The notes beneath the pieces are model-generated. The model made no database searches. It had not been told where the DNA came from and worked only from the letters and a program-made list of their open reading frames with translations. The translations under genes and the position numbers were made by a program. A stretch of 24,322 nt of DNA from URNF01 sp045543675 (lineage in GTDB: Bacteria; Bacillota; Clostridia; Oscillospirales; Acutalibacteraceae), in the NCBI GenBank assembly GCA_045543675.1, contig JAZPXM010000047.1:1-24322 (forward strand), in the 5' to 3' direction. The first letter of the stretch is position 1; each line of letters opens with the position of its first letter. Positions 7,892 to 15,755 of the stretch are shown in pieces.

Positions 7892-7920
7892 GCGCCTTTC
7901 TGAGAAAGGCGCTTTTGTTT
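7892..7920 (+). terminator. Riboswitch-controlled terminator
   Basis: GCGCCTTTC (7892-7900), loop TGA and GAAAGGCGC (7904-7912) form a perfect 9-bp stem followed by TTTTGTTTT, upstream of the lipoprotein start. The 5' half CCTTTC (7895-7900) can also pair with GAAAGG (7845-7850), the 3' arm of the kissing-loop hairpin, which offers a mutually exclusive antiterminator. Confidence 0.88.
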
Positions 7921-7958
7921 TATCCTTTTGTATGTATAAAAAGAAAGGATGTATGCAC

Positions 7959-8381
7959 ATGAAAACCACTTTAAAAGCTATCTCACTCGTACTGTCACTT
8001 GTCGTTTTGCTGAGTTTTACGGCATGTGGCGCACAAAAAACGGAAGGGCTCTGGAAAGATGCGACCTACACCACAGACACCACCTTAGGTGACGGCGAAA
8101 AAACCGTCAAAGTCGAAGTGAAAGCAGAGGACAAGGTTGTAACCTTTACTGTCAAAACCGATGCTAAGACGGTAGGTGCCGCCCTGTTGGAAAACGCGTT
8201 GATTGCAGGTGAAGAAGGCACTTACGGCTTGTACATTAAGAAAGTCAACGGTATCACCGCCGACTACGACACCGATAAAGCGTACTGGGCATTTTACGTG
8301 AACGGCGAATACGCTATGAGTGGTGTAGACAGCACCAATATTGACGAAAGCGCGGTATACAGTCTTGTCTACGCAAAGTAA
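7959..8381 (+). CDS. Transcobalamin-like (DUF4430) lipoprotein
   Basis: The 140-residue product has a type II signal peptide ending in SFTAC with the lipidated Cys at residue 23, and then one domain with the pattern of DUF4430 (VGAALLENALIAGEEGTYGLYIKKVNGITADYDTDKAYWAFYVNGEYAMSG, read in parts). That family corresponds to the C-terminal domain of transcobalamin and intrinsic factor. It would sit on the outer face of the membrane and could capture cobalamin. The ATG at 7959 follows AAAGGA by 9 bases. The open frame extends upstream through the terminator but has no start with a ribosome site there. Control by a B12 riboswitch and the following ECF subunit support a role in cobalamin uptake; direct binding is inferred. 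Confidence 0.88.
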   Translation: MKTTLKAISLVLSLVVLLSFTACGAQKTEGLWKDATYTTDTTLGDGEKTVKVEVKAEDKVVTFTVKTDAKTVGAALLENALIAGEEGTYGLYIKKVNGITADYDTDKAYWAFYVNGEYAMSGVDSTNIDESAVYSLVYAK

Positions 8382-8901
8382 GAAAAAGGGATTAACGCTG
8401 TTTGAAATCGCGATATTCGCTATGCTCGGCAGTATGATGTTCATTTCTAAACTGATTACCGAACTACTCCCTAACATCCACCTGCTCGGGATGTTTACCG
8501 TTCTGTTTACCGTCGTATTTCGGTATAAAGCGCTAATTCCTATTTACGTGTTTGTGTGTTTAACAGGCATTTATGCCGGTTTTGCCGCCTGGTGGATACC
8601 CTATTGGTATTTATGGGCGGTACTGTGGGGAATGACTATGCTCATTCCCCGCAATTTGCCACATATGTGGCAATACGTCGTATACCCCGCCGTTTGCGGA
8701 TTACACGGTTTTGCGTACGGCACATTATACGCACCGTCGCAGGTGTTGCTGTACGGACTGCCGTTTGATCAGTTGCCCGCTTGGATACTGGCAGGTTTAC
8801 CGTGGGATATCGCACACGGTATCGGTAATATCGCGGCAGGGCTATTGGTTACACCGCTTATCCCGTTACTCCGCAAACTTTTACAAACTGCACACAAATA
8901 A
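8365..8901 (+). CDS. ECF transporter S component, probable cobalamin type
   Basis: S components bind a vitamin in the membrane and associate with a shared EcfA-EcfA'-EcfT energy module. This 178-residue product has about six membrane helices, an N-terminal LTLFEIAIFAMLGSMMF typical of S components, and an aromatic stretch (YAGFAAWWIPYWYLWAVLWG). It resembles the CbrT/CblT kind that is B12-regulated in Bacillota. No ATG lies at the 5' end. TTG 8365 gives a natural N-terminus (M-STQSKKKGLTLFE) and overlaps the lipoprotein gene by 17 bases; TTG 8341 and a CTG at 8398 are alternatives. The energy module is not in the window. Substrate assignment comes from the riboswitch and neighbour. Confidence 0.8.
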   Translation: MSTQSKKKGLTLFEIAIFAMLGSMMFISKLITELLPNIHLLGMFTVLFTVVFRYKALIPIYVFVCLTGIYAGFAAWWIPYWYLWAVLWGMTMLIPRNLPHMWQYVVYPAVCGLHGFAYGTLYAPSQVLLYGLPFDQLPAWILAGLPWDIAHGIGNIAAGLLVTPLIPLLRKLLQTAHK

Positions 8902-8933
8902 AAAATGCCACGGACAATGTCCGTGGCATTTTT
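8901..8933. terminator. Bidirectional terminator between the B12 cassette and the lic operon
   Basis: AAAAATGCCACGGAC (8901-8915), loop AAT, and its perfect complement (8919-8933) form a 15-bp stem with A and T tracts on either side. It overlaps the stop of the S component and lies 9 bases beyond the end of the convergent permease gene, so it can end both transcripts. Confidence 0.92.
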
Positions 8934-8942
8934 CTGTCTTTA

Positions 8943-9929
8943 TCAGTCTTCTTTTTTACCGAAAATATCTTTGAAGTTTGCCGCCGCAAACACACCGCAC
9001 ACCAGTACTACCAACGTGCAAATGATAACCAGCGGAGACAGAGCGGGTTTCGCTACAATGCCGAACACCGACAAAATCAAGCTCAAGACCAATGCCCACG
9101 CAACATAGGTCACGTTCAGTACCATCGCTTTGGAAGCACCGATCTGGGCAATGGCTTTGTAGTAGAACAGATAGGAAACCGTTGCGAAGAACGCCGCCAA
9201 CACAATGGTGGGGATAAGCCAACCGGTGTTGCCGGAGAATACGTCGATCACCAAGTTCCAGCCCTTCGTTTCGGTTACGCCGAAGAAGGTGAAGATCGGC
9301 AATAACACGACACCGTAAACCAGTGCGGAAGTGGTCTGACGAATCTGCAAGGCGTATTCGTCGGTCACTTCGGGGTCGGTAAGGGATTTTGCAAGAATAA
9401 CCGCTTCAATGCCCCAACCGAACGCACACATTAACGCACCAATGACGCCCAGCACGAAGTTTTCCACCTGAATTTCGGGAGAATAGCTCAGTCCGTACAC
9501 GCCTGCCAAGGTGAGCAGTAAGAATATCCACTGATACCATTTCATTTTTTCTTTCAAGAAAATGTACGCGAGCACCGTGCCGATAGCGGGGAAAATCGCG
9601 CTGGCTACGGCGCCGATAGAAGCGCCCAGATTGTTAACACAGAGCAAATAACCGGTCATACCGATAGGGCCGCCGATAGCCGCTGCCAAAACCACGAATT
9701 TACCGCTTCTGGTTTTAAAAGCGCGCCATACGTTCGGCAAATTGCCGCGTACGCCGTTATAAATACAAGACCAGATAGCGGAACACGCATCGTGTAAGAA
9801 TGTCGCTACCAGCGTGCCAACCAGAACGCCTTCCGCCGTGGAAAGGTTCAACGGTGACATACCCATTGCAATCGCAATGACAATTGTTTCCAAAGCCCAA
9901 GTAATACCTGCAATAATACCTGCTACCAT
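8943..9929 (-). CDS. licB: LicB-like choline permease (DMT/EamA superfamily)
   Basis: The 328-residue protein has about ten membrane helices arranged as two EamA repeats (for example GASIGAVASAIFPAIGTVLAYIFLKEKMKW near the middle, read in parts, and GASKAMVLNVTYVAWALVLS near the end). It is the last gene of the operon, 3 bases after the LicA stop, with AGGAGG before its ATG. In lic loci of other bacteria a DMT-family permease next to choline kinase imports choline. The family alone does not fix the substrate; the neighbours LicA and LicC do. It ends just before the bidirectional terminator. Confidence 0.85.
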   Translation of the reverse strand: MVAGIIAGITWALETIVIAIAMGMSPLNLSTAEGVLVGTLVATFLHDACSAIWSCIYNGVRGNLPNVWRAFKTRSGKFVVLAAAIGGPIGMTGYLLCVNNLGASIGAVASAIFPAIGTVLAYIFLKEKMKWYQWIFLLLTLAGVYGLSYSPEIQVENFVLGVIGALMCAFGWGIEAVILAKSLTDPEVTDEYALQIRQTTSALVYGVVLLPIFTFFGVTETKGWNLVIDVFSGNTGWLIPTIVLAAFFATVSYLFYYKAIAQIGASKAMVLNVTYVAWALVLSLILSVFGIVAKPALSPLVIICTLVVLVCGVFAAANFKDIFGKKED

Positions 9930-9932
9930 TGT

Positions 9933-10838
9933 TTATGCCTCCTCTAAAGCTTCAAATTTACGAAGATTATCTTTTAAACGGGCATATCTTTCGACTGCCC
10001 AATCTTCCATAGGTTGTCCGTCATACGGTACACGTGCTTTTGCCCACAAGGTCCACAAGAAGTCTACGTACAACTTGCTGGCAAGGAAATGCTTTTGGTC
10101 CGCCAAAGTAGGCGTTCTTTTTAAATACTTTTCCAACAGCAACGCGTCTTGCGCATCATTGAAATTGGCTTCAATAGATACGTCCGCAACGTCCCACATA
10201 CCGTCGTTCATACCGGCGTATTCCCAGTCGATAAGGTACATTTTTCCTTCGCTGACCACCCAGTTTTCACACAGCGGGTCGTTATGACAAGGCACTTTCT
10301 TGATATCCTTTACCGCATCGATTTCTGCTTTGATTGCCATAACCTTGCGCTTGCTGTCGGCATAGTCATCAAACATCGGCACGTTCATATCCGCAATGAT
10401 CTTCTCGTACCCTGCCGCCATATCGAACACTTCAAACGGCACGCCCGTATCTTTGCCGCAAGAGTGCATCACGTTAAACACGTCTGCCACCTGCGCAATA
10501 CGCACGGGGTCTTTCAAAGTCTCTGCGGACATTGTTTCGGCGTTTTTCAGATATTCTGTTACCTTAGAGCCATCCTTACCGAAATACAGCATTTTGGCAT
10601 CTACACCGAGTTCACACGCCAAGCGCGTGCTTTTTTCTTCATCACTGCGCACGATCATTTCTTCGGTGCCGTCGCCGGGAATACGTACAACGTACTCTCC
10701 CCCGTCAGCAAAGGTCACGTGATAGGTGTGATTGGTCAAACCGCCCATACGGGAAATGCTTGCGTAATCATCCTTCCCCAATACCGTGTTCAACAAACCG
10801 GCAATTAGCGGAAGGTCTTTTTGTATGATTTCTCCCAT
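9933..10838 (-). CDS. licA: LicA-like choline kinase
   Basis: The enzyme would phosphorylate choline, or possibly ethanolamine, with ATP to give the substrate of LicC. The 301-residue protein has the aminoglycoside-phosphotransferase fold: an N-lobe with GGLTNHTYHV (32-41) and VVRIPGDGTE (50-59), the catalytic loop CHNDPLCENW (184-193, Asp187 as base, Asn192 for metal), and the metal-binding Asp204 in LIDWEYAGMND. Its ATG directly abuts the LicC stop (TAAATG), and the AGGAGG lies within the end of licC. Soluble, cytoplasmic. Choice between choline and ethanolamine is not visible in the sequence. Confidence 0.9.
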   Translation of the reverse strand: MGEIIQKDLPLIAGLLNTVLGKDDYASISRMGGLTNHTYHVTFADGGEYVVRIPGDGTEEMIVRSDEEKSTRLACELGVDAKMLYFGKDGSKVTEYLKNAETMSAETLKDPVRIAQVADVFNVMHSCGKDTGVPFEVFDMAAGYEKIIADMNVPMFDDYADSKRKVMAIKAEIDAVKDIKKVPCHNDPLCENWVVSEGKMYLIDWEYAGMNDGMWDVADVSIEANFNDAQDALLLEKYLKRTPTLADQKHFLASKLYVDFLWTLWAKARVPYDGQPMEDWAVERYARLKDNLRKFEALEEA

Positions 10839-11714
10839 TTAATGAAGCCTCCTTAACTCTTTGGTTTCGTATGCGTATGCATAACTTTGACCGCAAACGT
10901 CAAAGTGAATGCCTGCAGCAGCGTTGGTGTGGTCCTTATAAGACGTGACATTGACAATGTCTTTCTCTGCACAACCCAACTTTTCAGCGATGCTCTTTAA
11001 AATAACCGACCGTGTATCCGTTTTATAACTTTCATCAAATTCACGGAGTTCATCCAGCGTATCAAACTCAAAGATAACATCGCTGTCATATTTGCGGATC
11101 TTCATTTTCAGAACATCCAAATGCGCCATATAAATGGCTTCCCACAAAAGGTCAGCCGTTTCGGGCAGGTCATAGATCTCATCTAAAATTTCCAAAAATG
11201 CACGGGAAAACGGTTCCGACCAGAACGTATGTCCCAGCATAAACCACGCATTTTCACCGCCGACGGTCACCGCGTTGATATAGCCGTCTGCATCTTCGGT
11301 CATACACCATTCTTTGGTTTCCCCATCTGCATAAACGGCGGCGTAATACGCGTCGTCCACTTCCCTTTCAAACGGGTTTTTGCTGAAATAGTTATCCGAC
11401 GAGCAGATATAACTGTTTTTCAGATACTTTCTCGCGGCGTAAATGGTGGAGTTATTATTTCTGACGAGATAGGCAGCGTTTTCCACGATAATAACGCCGA
11501 ATTTATCCGCAAGATACGCAAACTGTTCTTTCATATAGCCAACCACAATGATAATCTCATGGATGCCGGCTTCTTTCAGTTGCCGTATCTGCCGTTCGAT
11601 CAGCACTTCGCCTTTCACTTCTATAAGCGCTTTGGGTCGTTCGTAAGAAAGCGGCGCAAAGCGACTGGCGGTACCTGCCGCCATAATAATGGCATTATCT
11701 ACTTTGTATCCCAT
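10839..11714 (-). CDS. licC: LicC-like CTP:phosphocholine cytidylyltransferase with C-terminal extension
   Basis: LicC makes CDP-choline from CTP and phosphocholine. The 291-residue protein has the nucleotidyltransferase signature MAAGTASRFAPLSYERPKAL (11-30, Lys28), a VVGYMKEQFAYLADKFGV segment closely like pneumococcal LicC, the metal-site SSDNYF (105-110) and the ETKEWCM segment that in LicC precedes the choline pocket. Pneumococcal LicC is about 229 residues; this one carries about 60 more (231-291), which resemble the N-lobe start of the neighbouring kinase. ATG 11714 follows AGAAGGA and lies 14 bases after the fusion gene's stop. Confidence 0.92.
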   Translation of the reverse strand: MGYKVDNAIIMAAGTASRFAPLSYERPKALIEVKGEVLIERQIRQLKEAGIHEIIIVVGYMKEQFAYLADKFGVIIVENAAYLVRNNNSTIYAARKYLKNSYICSSDNYFSKNPFEREVDDAYYAAVYADGETKEWCMTEDADGYINAVTVGGENAWFMLGHTFWSEPFSRAFLEILDEIYDLPETADLLWEAIYMAHLDVLKMKIRKYDSDVIFEFDTLDELREFDESYKTDTRSVILKSIAEKLGCAEKDIVNVTSYKDHTNAAAGIHFDVCGQSYAYAYETKELRRLH

Positions 11715-11728
11715 AACTTATCCTTCTC

Positions 11729-14521
11729 TCAGTTCGGGAACGCGTGTTCCTTGAGCAACGCTTTTTCCGTACAATGTTCCCAGTCCTCTTGATTCCACAC
11801 ATTGTCGTTCACTTCCAGCCGCGACCACAGCGACGCCGGGAAGGTGGTGTTGTTTGCAGTACCGGTGGTTTCCCAGTCACCAGACTTCATAATATACTGC
11901 GGATGCGCGAATTTTTCGGCATTGTTAATGGGTTTCTTGGTATACGGGTTTACGGGATTGCTGACAACATCTTTAAATGCCAGCGTCGGTACGTCCGCGT
12001 TGGTCATAAAGGTGTCGTCAAAGGTCAGTTCGGTGCTGTTGAAATCTTTCACCAACAGTAACGGCATATAGATTTCCGCGTTATACAAGCCGTTGTTCCA
12101 CTTTTCTTTGTCATACAGCTCGTCCATAAAATGACGCAGATCTCTGCCGTGGTCCGAGACAATAATGATCTTCGTATTATCGTAAACGCCCTGTTCACGC
12201 AGATAATCAAACCATTTACCCAGTTGCAACATCGCCGCCATATTGGCGTGATAGTGGATCATTTGGTTGGAATTTTCAATGACCAACGTTCTGTCATCCA
12301 CTGTAGACGTATGCGGATTTTTTGCTTCATACGCTGTGTTATCCACTTTGACGGTGGGCACGTAATCGGGCATCTGCAACAACATCGGCTCGTGGGTAGT
12401 GTCGTTGGACATAAACAAGAAATTGTCATCCTTACCCGTCGAAATGTTGGTGATATTCGAAAGATTGGTCAGCACGTTGTACGTGTCGATAAATTTCTTT
12501 TTCACGCCCTCGGCGGTCTTATCGTCAACCAGCGTCTGCACCGTGTATGCAGATTTTGTTACCGCATTGCTGGCTTGGTTATACGCACCGCCGTCGTATA
12601 CCGTTCCCTGTACAAACAGCGGCAACGATTTCATCATACTGAAACAGAAGAAATTACGATGGTTGTTATCGATCTCCGCCTGCTTGTCATCGGGGTCGCT
12701 GAATGCCCCTTTGGTGTTAAACGCCTTCACGTTTTCCATACCGTCGTAAATGGATAGATCGGGAATCCATTTGTAATTTGCATACGGCGGGTCACACACC
12801 GTGACGTCAAATCCATTTTGTGCGAACACACCGGGCATAACTTTCAACGCTTCGTTTTGTTTATCAACCAACGTCTCGGTATCGCGTTTGTTGATCTCTA
12901 CCGGTGTATATTCATAGCCGCCCAACAGAGCAGGTACACCGAAATTGGTCGCGCCGCCGAAAGAAATGGTATTCGAGTAATGGGTAAACCCTGCAAACTG
13001 TTGTTTTAACACGGGTTTTTCTTCCAACAGATACGGGAAATAATGGCTCATTGCGCGGTCCAACATAATGACCACAACATTTTGTCCTTCGGTGCTGAGT
13101 TCAAAGTTAGCTTGACCGCCCGCCTGTTCTACTTTCACTTCGGACACGGATTTCTGAATGGTACCGACATTAATGCCGCCCATCGCACCGCAAGCGAGCG
13201 TCGCGGTCAGCAAAACGGGTACGACCACCTTTTTCCATTTGGTAGCCACAAACCACAGTACCGCCGCAATCACGGCAACAATCAGCAGATTGATAAACTG
13301 CTGTTTAAAGGTGAAGTCCATACCGTCTTCGTACTGCAACGTCGACGTAATAACGCCCAGGTCGGTGCCAAAGAACATATAGTTTGCAATCATCACACCG
13401 CAAAGCGCCCATACAAGACGGTCAAATATCACTTTGCCTTTTTCACTTGCCAACCAGTAGAACACGCCCATCCATACAAGGAACGTACCCACCGCCAAAG
13501 AAGCGGTGCTGACAAGGTACCACAGCGGATTGTGGAAGTAGGTGATATCCACGTATTCCTGCGGAGACGCCGCGATAAAGTTAGACGGAATGAGCAAGCC
13601 GACCAAAACGGTCAGGAACAACGCACCCCACACAAACATTTTGCGGTTGGGGGTGGCGGGTACTTTTGCCTTGGGCAGATGTACTCTGCCTTTGCACAGC
13701 GCCAATATTGCCGGCAACTGCAATGCAATACCCAAACCCACCAAGAACACCCTGCGACGCAACGAGGGCGAGTCATAAATGAAAGCGCCGAACACCGCAG
13801 ATGCAATACCGAGTAAAGAGGTCAGCACGTTAAGCACGCGGCGCGGATTTTTCAGTTTGTAGAAGATGTTTTTCACCAACGAGAACACGTTGTTGAGCGT
13901 CCAGTAGAACACAAGACCCGCCGGCGACGTGTACAAAAACACCAAAAAGAACGCCGCAATACCGTACAACTGAATTTTGGTTTTCAGCGGAAAACCTTTC
14001 AAGTACAACGCGCTGGATATAACGTTGATGAGGGTCATCAATATAGGCAACACGTTAATGGCAATGCCGCCGATAACCAACATACCGTCGGGAGCGCCCA
14101 AATCTTTGATCGGGCCTAACGACACGCCCTGCAACACTTCCAAATGGGACAAGAACTGATATGCCGCCATAAAGAACGGGATTTCCAGCAAAAGCGATAC
14201 CGAGCCGTTTAACGCGTCGGTGGGCTTATAGTTGTTTTGCCGATAATACGTCTGCAAAATCATCATTTTTTCGTCGCCGGTGAACACTTTTTTGATATGT
14301 GCCACGCCGTCGCGCAGTTTCATATCCATATCTCTGGCGGCTTCCTGCATCGCGTCTGCACGGCGATACAAGGGCAACACCAGAATATTCATAACCAAGC
14401 TCAAAAAGATGATAGAAAAACCGGGATGTTCTACAAAACGGTCTGCCAACTGGAAAATAATTTCGAATAACAGTTTCAAAGGACCGATGAACACCGTTGA
14501 CAATATAGAACCGAAGGACAT
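11729..14521 (-). CDS. YidC/Oxa1 domain fused to LTA-synthase/sulfatase-like transferase domain
   Basis: This 930-residue membrane protein joins two families. Residues 1-225 are a YidC/Oxa1 domain: first core helix (FSIIFLSLVMNILVLPLY, 35-52), the cytoplasmic hairpin (53-100), and the conserved SPAGLVFYWTLNN near 199-211. The groove arginine expected in the first core helix is replaced by Asn45. About seven further membrane helices follow (225-450). The extracellular C-terminus (480-930) has the alkaline-phosphatase/sulfatase fold: metal Asp488 (MLDRAMS, where LtaS has Glu), candidate nucleophile Thr525 (GGATNFG), TTHEP with His710, SDHG with Asp790 and His791, and NADVPTLAF. AAAGGAG lies 8 bases before the ATG. 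LtaS-type enzymes transfer phosphoglycerol or similar groups from lipids; here the neighbours suggest surface polymer or glycolipid assembly. Exact reaction unknown. Confidence 0.9.
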   Translation of the reverse strand: MSFGSILSTVFIGPLKLLFEIIFQLADRFVEHPGFSIIFLSLVMNILVLPLYRRADAMQEAARDMDMKLRDGVAHIKKVFTGDEKMMILQTYYRQNNYKPTDALNGSVSLLLEIPFFMAAYQFLSHLEVLQGVSLGPIKDLGAPDGMLVIGGIAINVLPILMTLINVISSALYLKGFPLKTKIQLYGIAAFFLVFLYTSPAGLVFYWTLNNVFSLVKNIFYKLKNPRRVLNVLTSLLGIASAVFGAFIYDSPSLRRRVFLVGLGIALQLPAILALCKGRVHLPKAKVPATPNRKMFVWGALFLTVLVGLLIPSNFIAASPQEYVDITYFHNPLWYLVSTASLAVGTFLVWMGVFYWLASEKGKVIFDRLVWALCGVMIANYMFFGTDLGVITSTLQYEDGMDFTFKQQFINLLIVAVIAAVLWFVATKWKKVVVPVLLTATLACGAMGGINVGTIQKSVSEVKVEQAGGQANFELSTEGQNVVVIMLDRAMSHYFPYLLEEKPVLKQQFAGFTHYSNTISFGGATNFGVPALLGGYEYTPVEINKRDTETLVDKQNEALKVMPGVFAQNGFDVTVCDPPYANYKWIPDLSIYDGMENVKAFNTKGAFSDPDDKQAEIDNNHRNFFCFSMMKSLPLFVQGTVYDGGAYNQASNAVTKSAYTVQTLVDDKTAEGVKKKFIDTYNVLTNLSNITNISTGKDDNFLFMSNDTTHEPMLLQMPDYVPTVKVDNTAYEAKNPHTSTVDDRTLVIENSNQMIHYHANMAAMLQLGKWFDYLREQGVYDNTKIIIVSDHGRDLRHFMDELYDKEKWNNGLYNAEIYMPLLLVKDFNSTELTFDDTFMTNADVPTLAFKDVVSNPVNPYTKKPINNAEKFAHPQYIMKSGDWETTGTANNTTFPASLWSRLEVNDNVWNQEDWEHCTEKALLKEHAFPN

Positions 14522-14526
14522 CTATC

Positions 14527-15753
14527 TCACTCCTTTGTCACCGCAACAGCATTATACTTTTCGATCAAATATTGGGTCGCACGGTCAGCACCTTCACCAA
14601 AGTGCGCCCACGTTTCCGCTTTCACCGCTTTACGACCTTCCGCATACTGCGGGTCGGTCAGGCAGGTGTCGATCAAATCTTTTAAGTTTTCCATATTTTC
14701 GTCGGTAAGCTGTGCACCCAAACGCGGCAACGCAGAAGTTGTCCACAGCGGCGTATCCAGCCACCACGCATCATACGGTCCCAAATCAAATTTCGGGTCG
14801 GTATAGATTACGGGTTTATCATACACCAAGGTGAAATCGAAAATAACGCCCGAAAAGTCCGAAATTAAAATATCCGAACGACGCAATACGTCAAAGTTAT
14901 CGGTATCGCGGTTCCATTCCAACTGCTCGGATGCGGGATAGTCTTTCATCAGCTTGTCCATCATTTCTTTTTCGGAAGTGAAAGACTGCGGATGAGGACG
15001 CACGATCACGTGATATCCCGTTTTCAGCAACACGTCAATGATCTTACCGCCGTACACGCCAAATAAAGCGCTGTCGCCCCAGGACGGTGCGAGCAAAACG
15101 GTACGCTCGTGTGCGGGCGCTTCGCCGCTTTCCTGCAAACGTTTTGCCATCTCATCCATATACGGGATGCCGATCTTCACCAAATCTTTAGCGGGCAGGT
15201 TACGCTTTTCTTCTAAGTCACGGATGTTCTGTTCCTGATAATCGCCCGACAGCATAATCGCATCGTAGTAATCAATACCGAACATTCTGTACAGCGTGAT
15301 TTCGCTCGCCGCGTGCGGAATATGAATATACATATCCACATTTTTGGAACGTTTCCACTGGTACACGTCCAGACCGGGTGTCGTGGACAACACGATATTG
15401 GCTTCCAAAAAATTCAAGCGGGTATACAGTTTGTTGCCCGCTACGTATTCCGCTTTGAAGTTATCTAACGCACAAGAGAGCGCGGGATCGTCTTCGGAGC
15501 CCGTGATATACAGTATCTCTTTGCCAAAAGTTGACAACCGTCTGCAAATAGGTTCGAAAACATTCCAATACCGCTTATTGTCCGAAAAAATCACAAACGG
15601 TATCTTTTGACCGTACGATTCCACCTTGCCGCCGCCCAGTTTATACCGCAACTTGATAAACAACATCCGCACCGAGTAGATACCCGCGCCGATGATACCA
15701 AGCAACACGGTAAACAGCATACTGCCTGTACCGGGGTCAATGTAAAATACCAT
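14527..15753 (-). CDS. CDP-glycerol glycerophosphotransferase-like enzyme (TagB/TagF family)
   Basis: Enzymes of this family transfer polyol phosphate units from CDP-glycerol or CDP-ribitol in teichoic acid synthesis. The 408-residue protein has an N-terminal YIDPGTGSML motif and one membrane helix (about 10-35), then the GT-B-like domain with IHIPHAAS (144-151), LAPSWGDSALFG (221-232), VRPHPQSF (251-258) and SDILISDFSGVIFDF (293-307), which are the family's glycosyl and phosphate binding motifs. ATG 15753 follows AAGGAG by 8 bases and lies 2 bases past the protease stop; an in-frame upstream start at 15804 lies inside the previous gene and is rejected. Donor could be CDP-glycerol or, speculatively, CDP-choline. 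Confidence 0.9.
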   Translation of the reverse strand: MVFYIDPGTGSMLFTVLLGIIGAGIYSVRMLFIKLRYKLGGGKVESYGQKIPFVIFSDNKRYWNVFEPICRRLSTFGKEILYITGSEDDPALSCALDNFKAEYVAGNKLYTRLNFLEANIVLSTTPGLDVYQWKRSKNVDMYIHIPHAASEITLYRMFGIDYYDAIMLSGDYQEQNIRDLEEKRNLPAKDLVKIGIPYMDEMAKRLQESGEAPAHERTVLLAPSWGDSALFGVYGGKIIDVLLKTGYHVIVRPHPQSFTSEKEMMDKLMKDYPASEQLEWNRDTDNFDVLRRSDILISDFSGVIFDFTLVYDKPVIYTDPKFDLGPYDAWWLDTPLWTTSALPRLGAQLTDENMENLKDLIDTCLTDPQYAEGRKAVKAETWAHFGEGADRATQYLIEKYNAVAVTKE

Positions 15754-15755
15754 AA

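Noticed and set aside
7836..7958. Upstream extension of the lipoprotein frame across the leader
   Set aside because: It runs through the riboswitch hairpin and the terminator, and would put a cytoplasmic stretch ahead of the signal peptide.
13043..13816. Plus-strand frame opposite the fusion gene
   Set aside because: Composition is dominated by His, Arg and Gln and it has no ribosome site; the minus-strand frame is clearly the gene.
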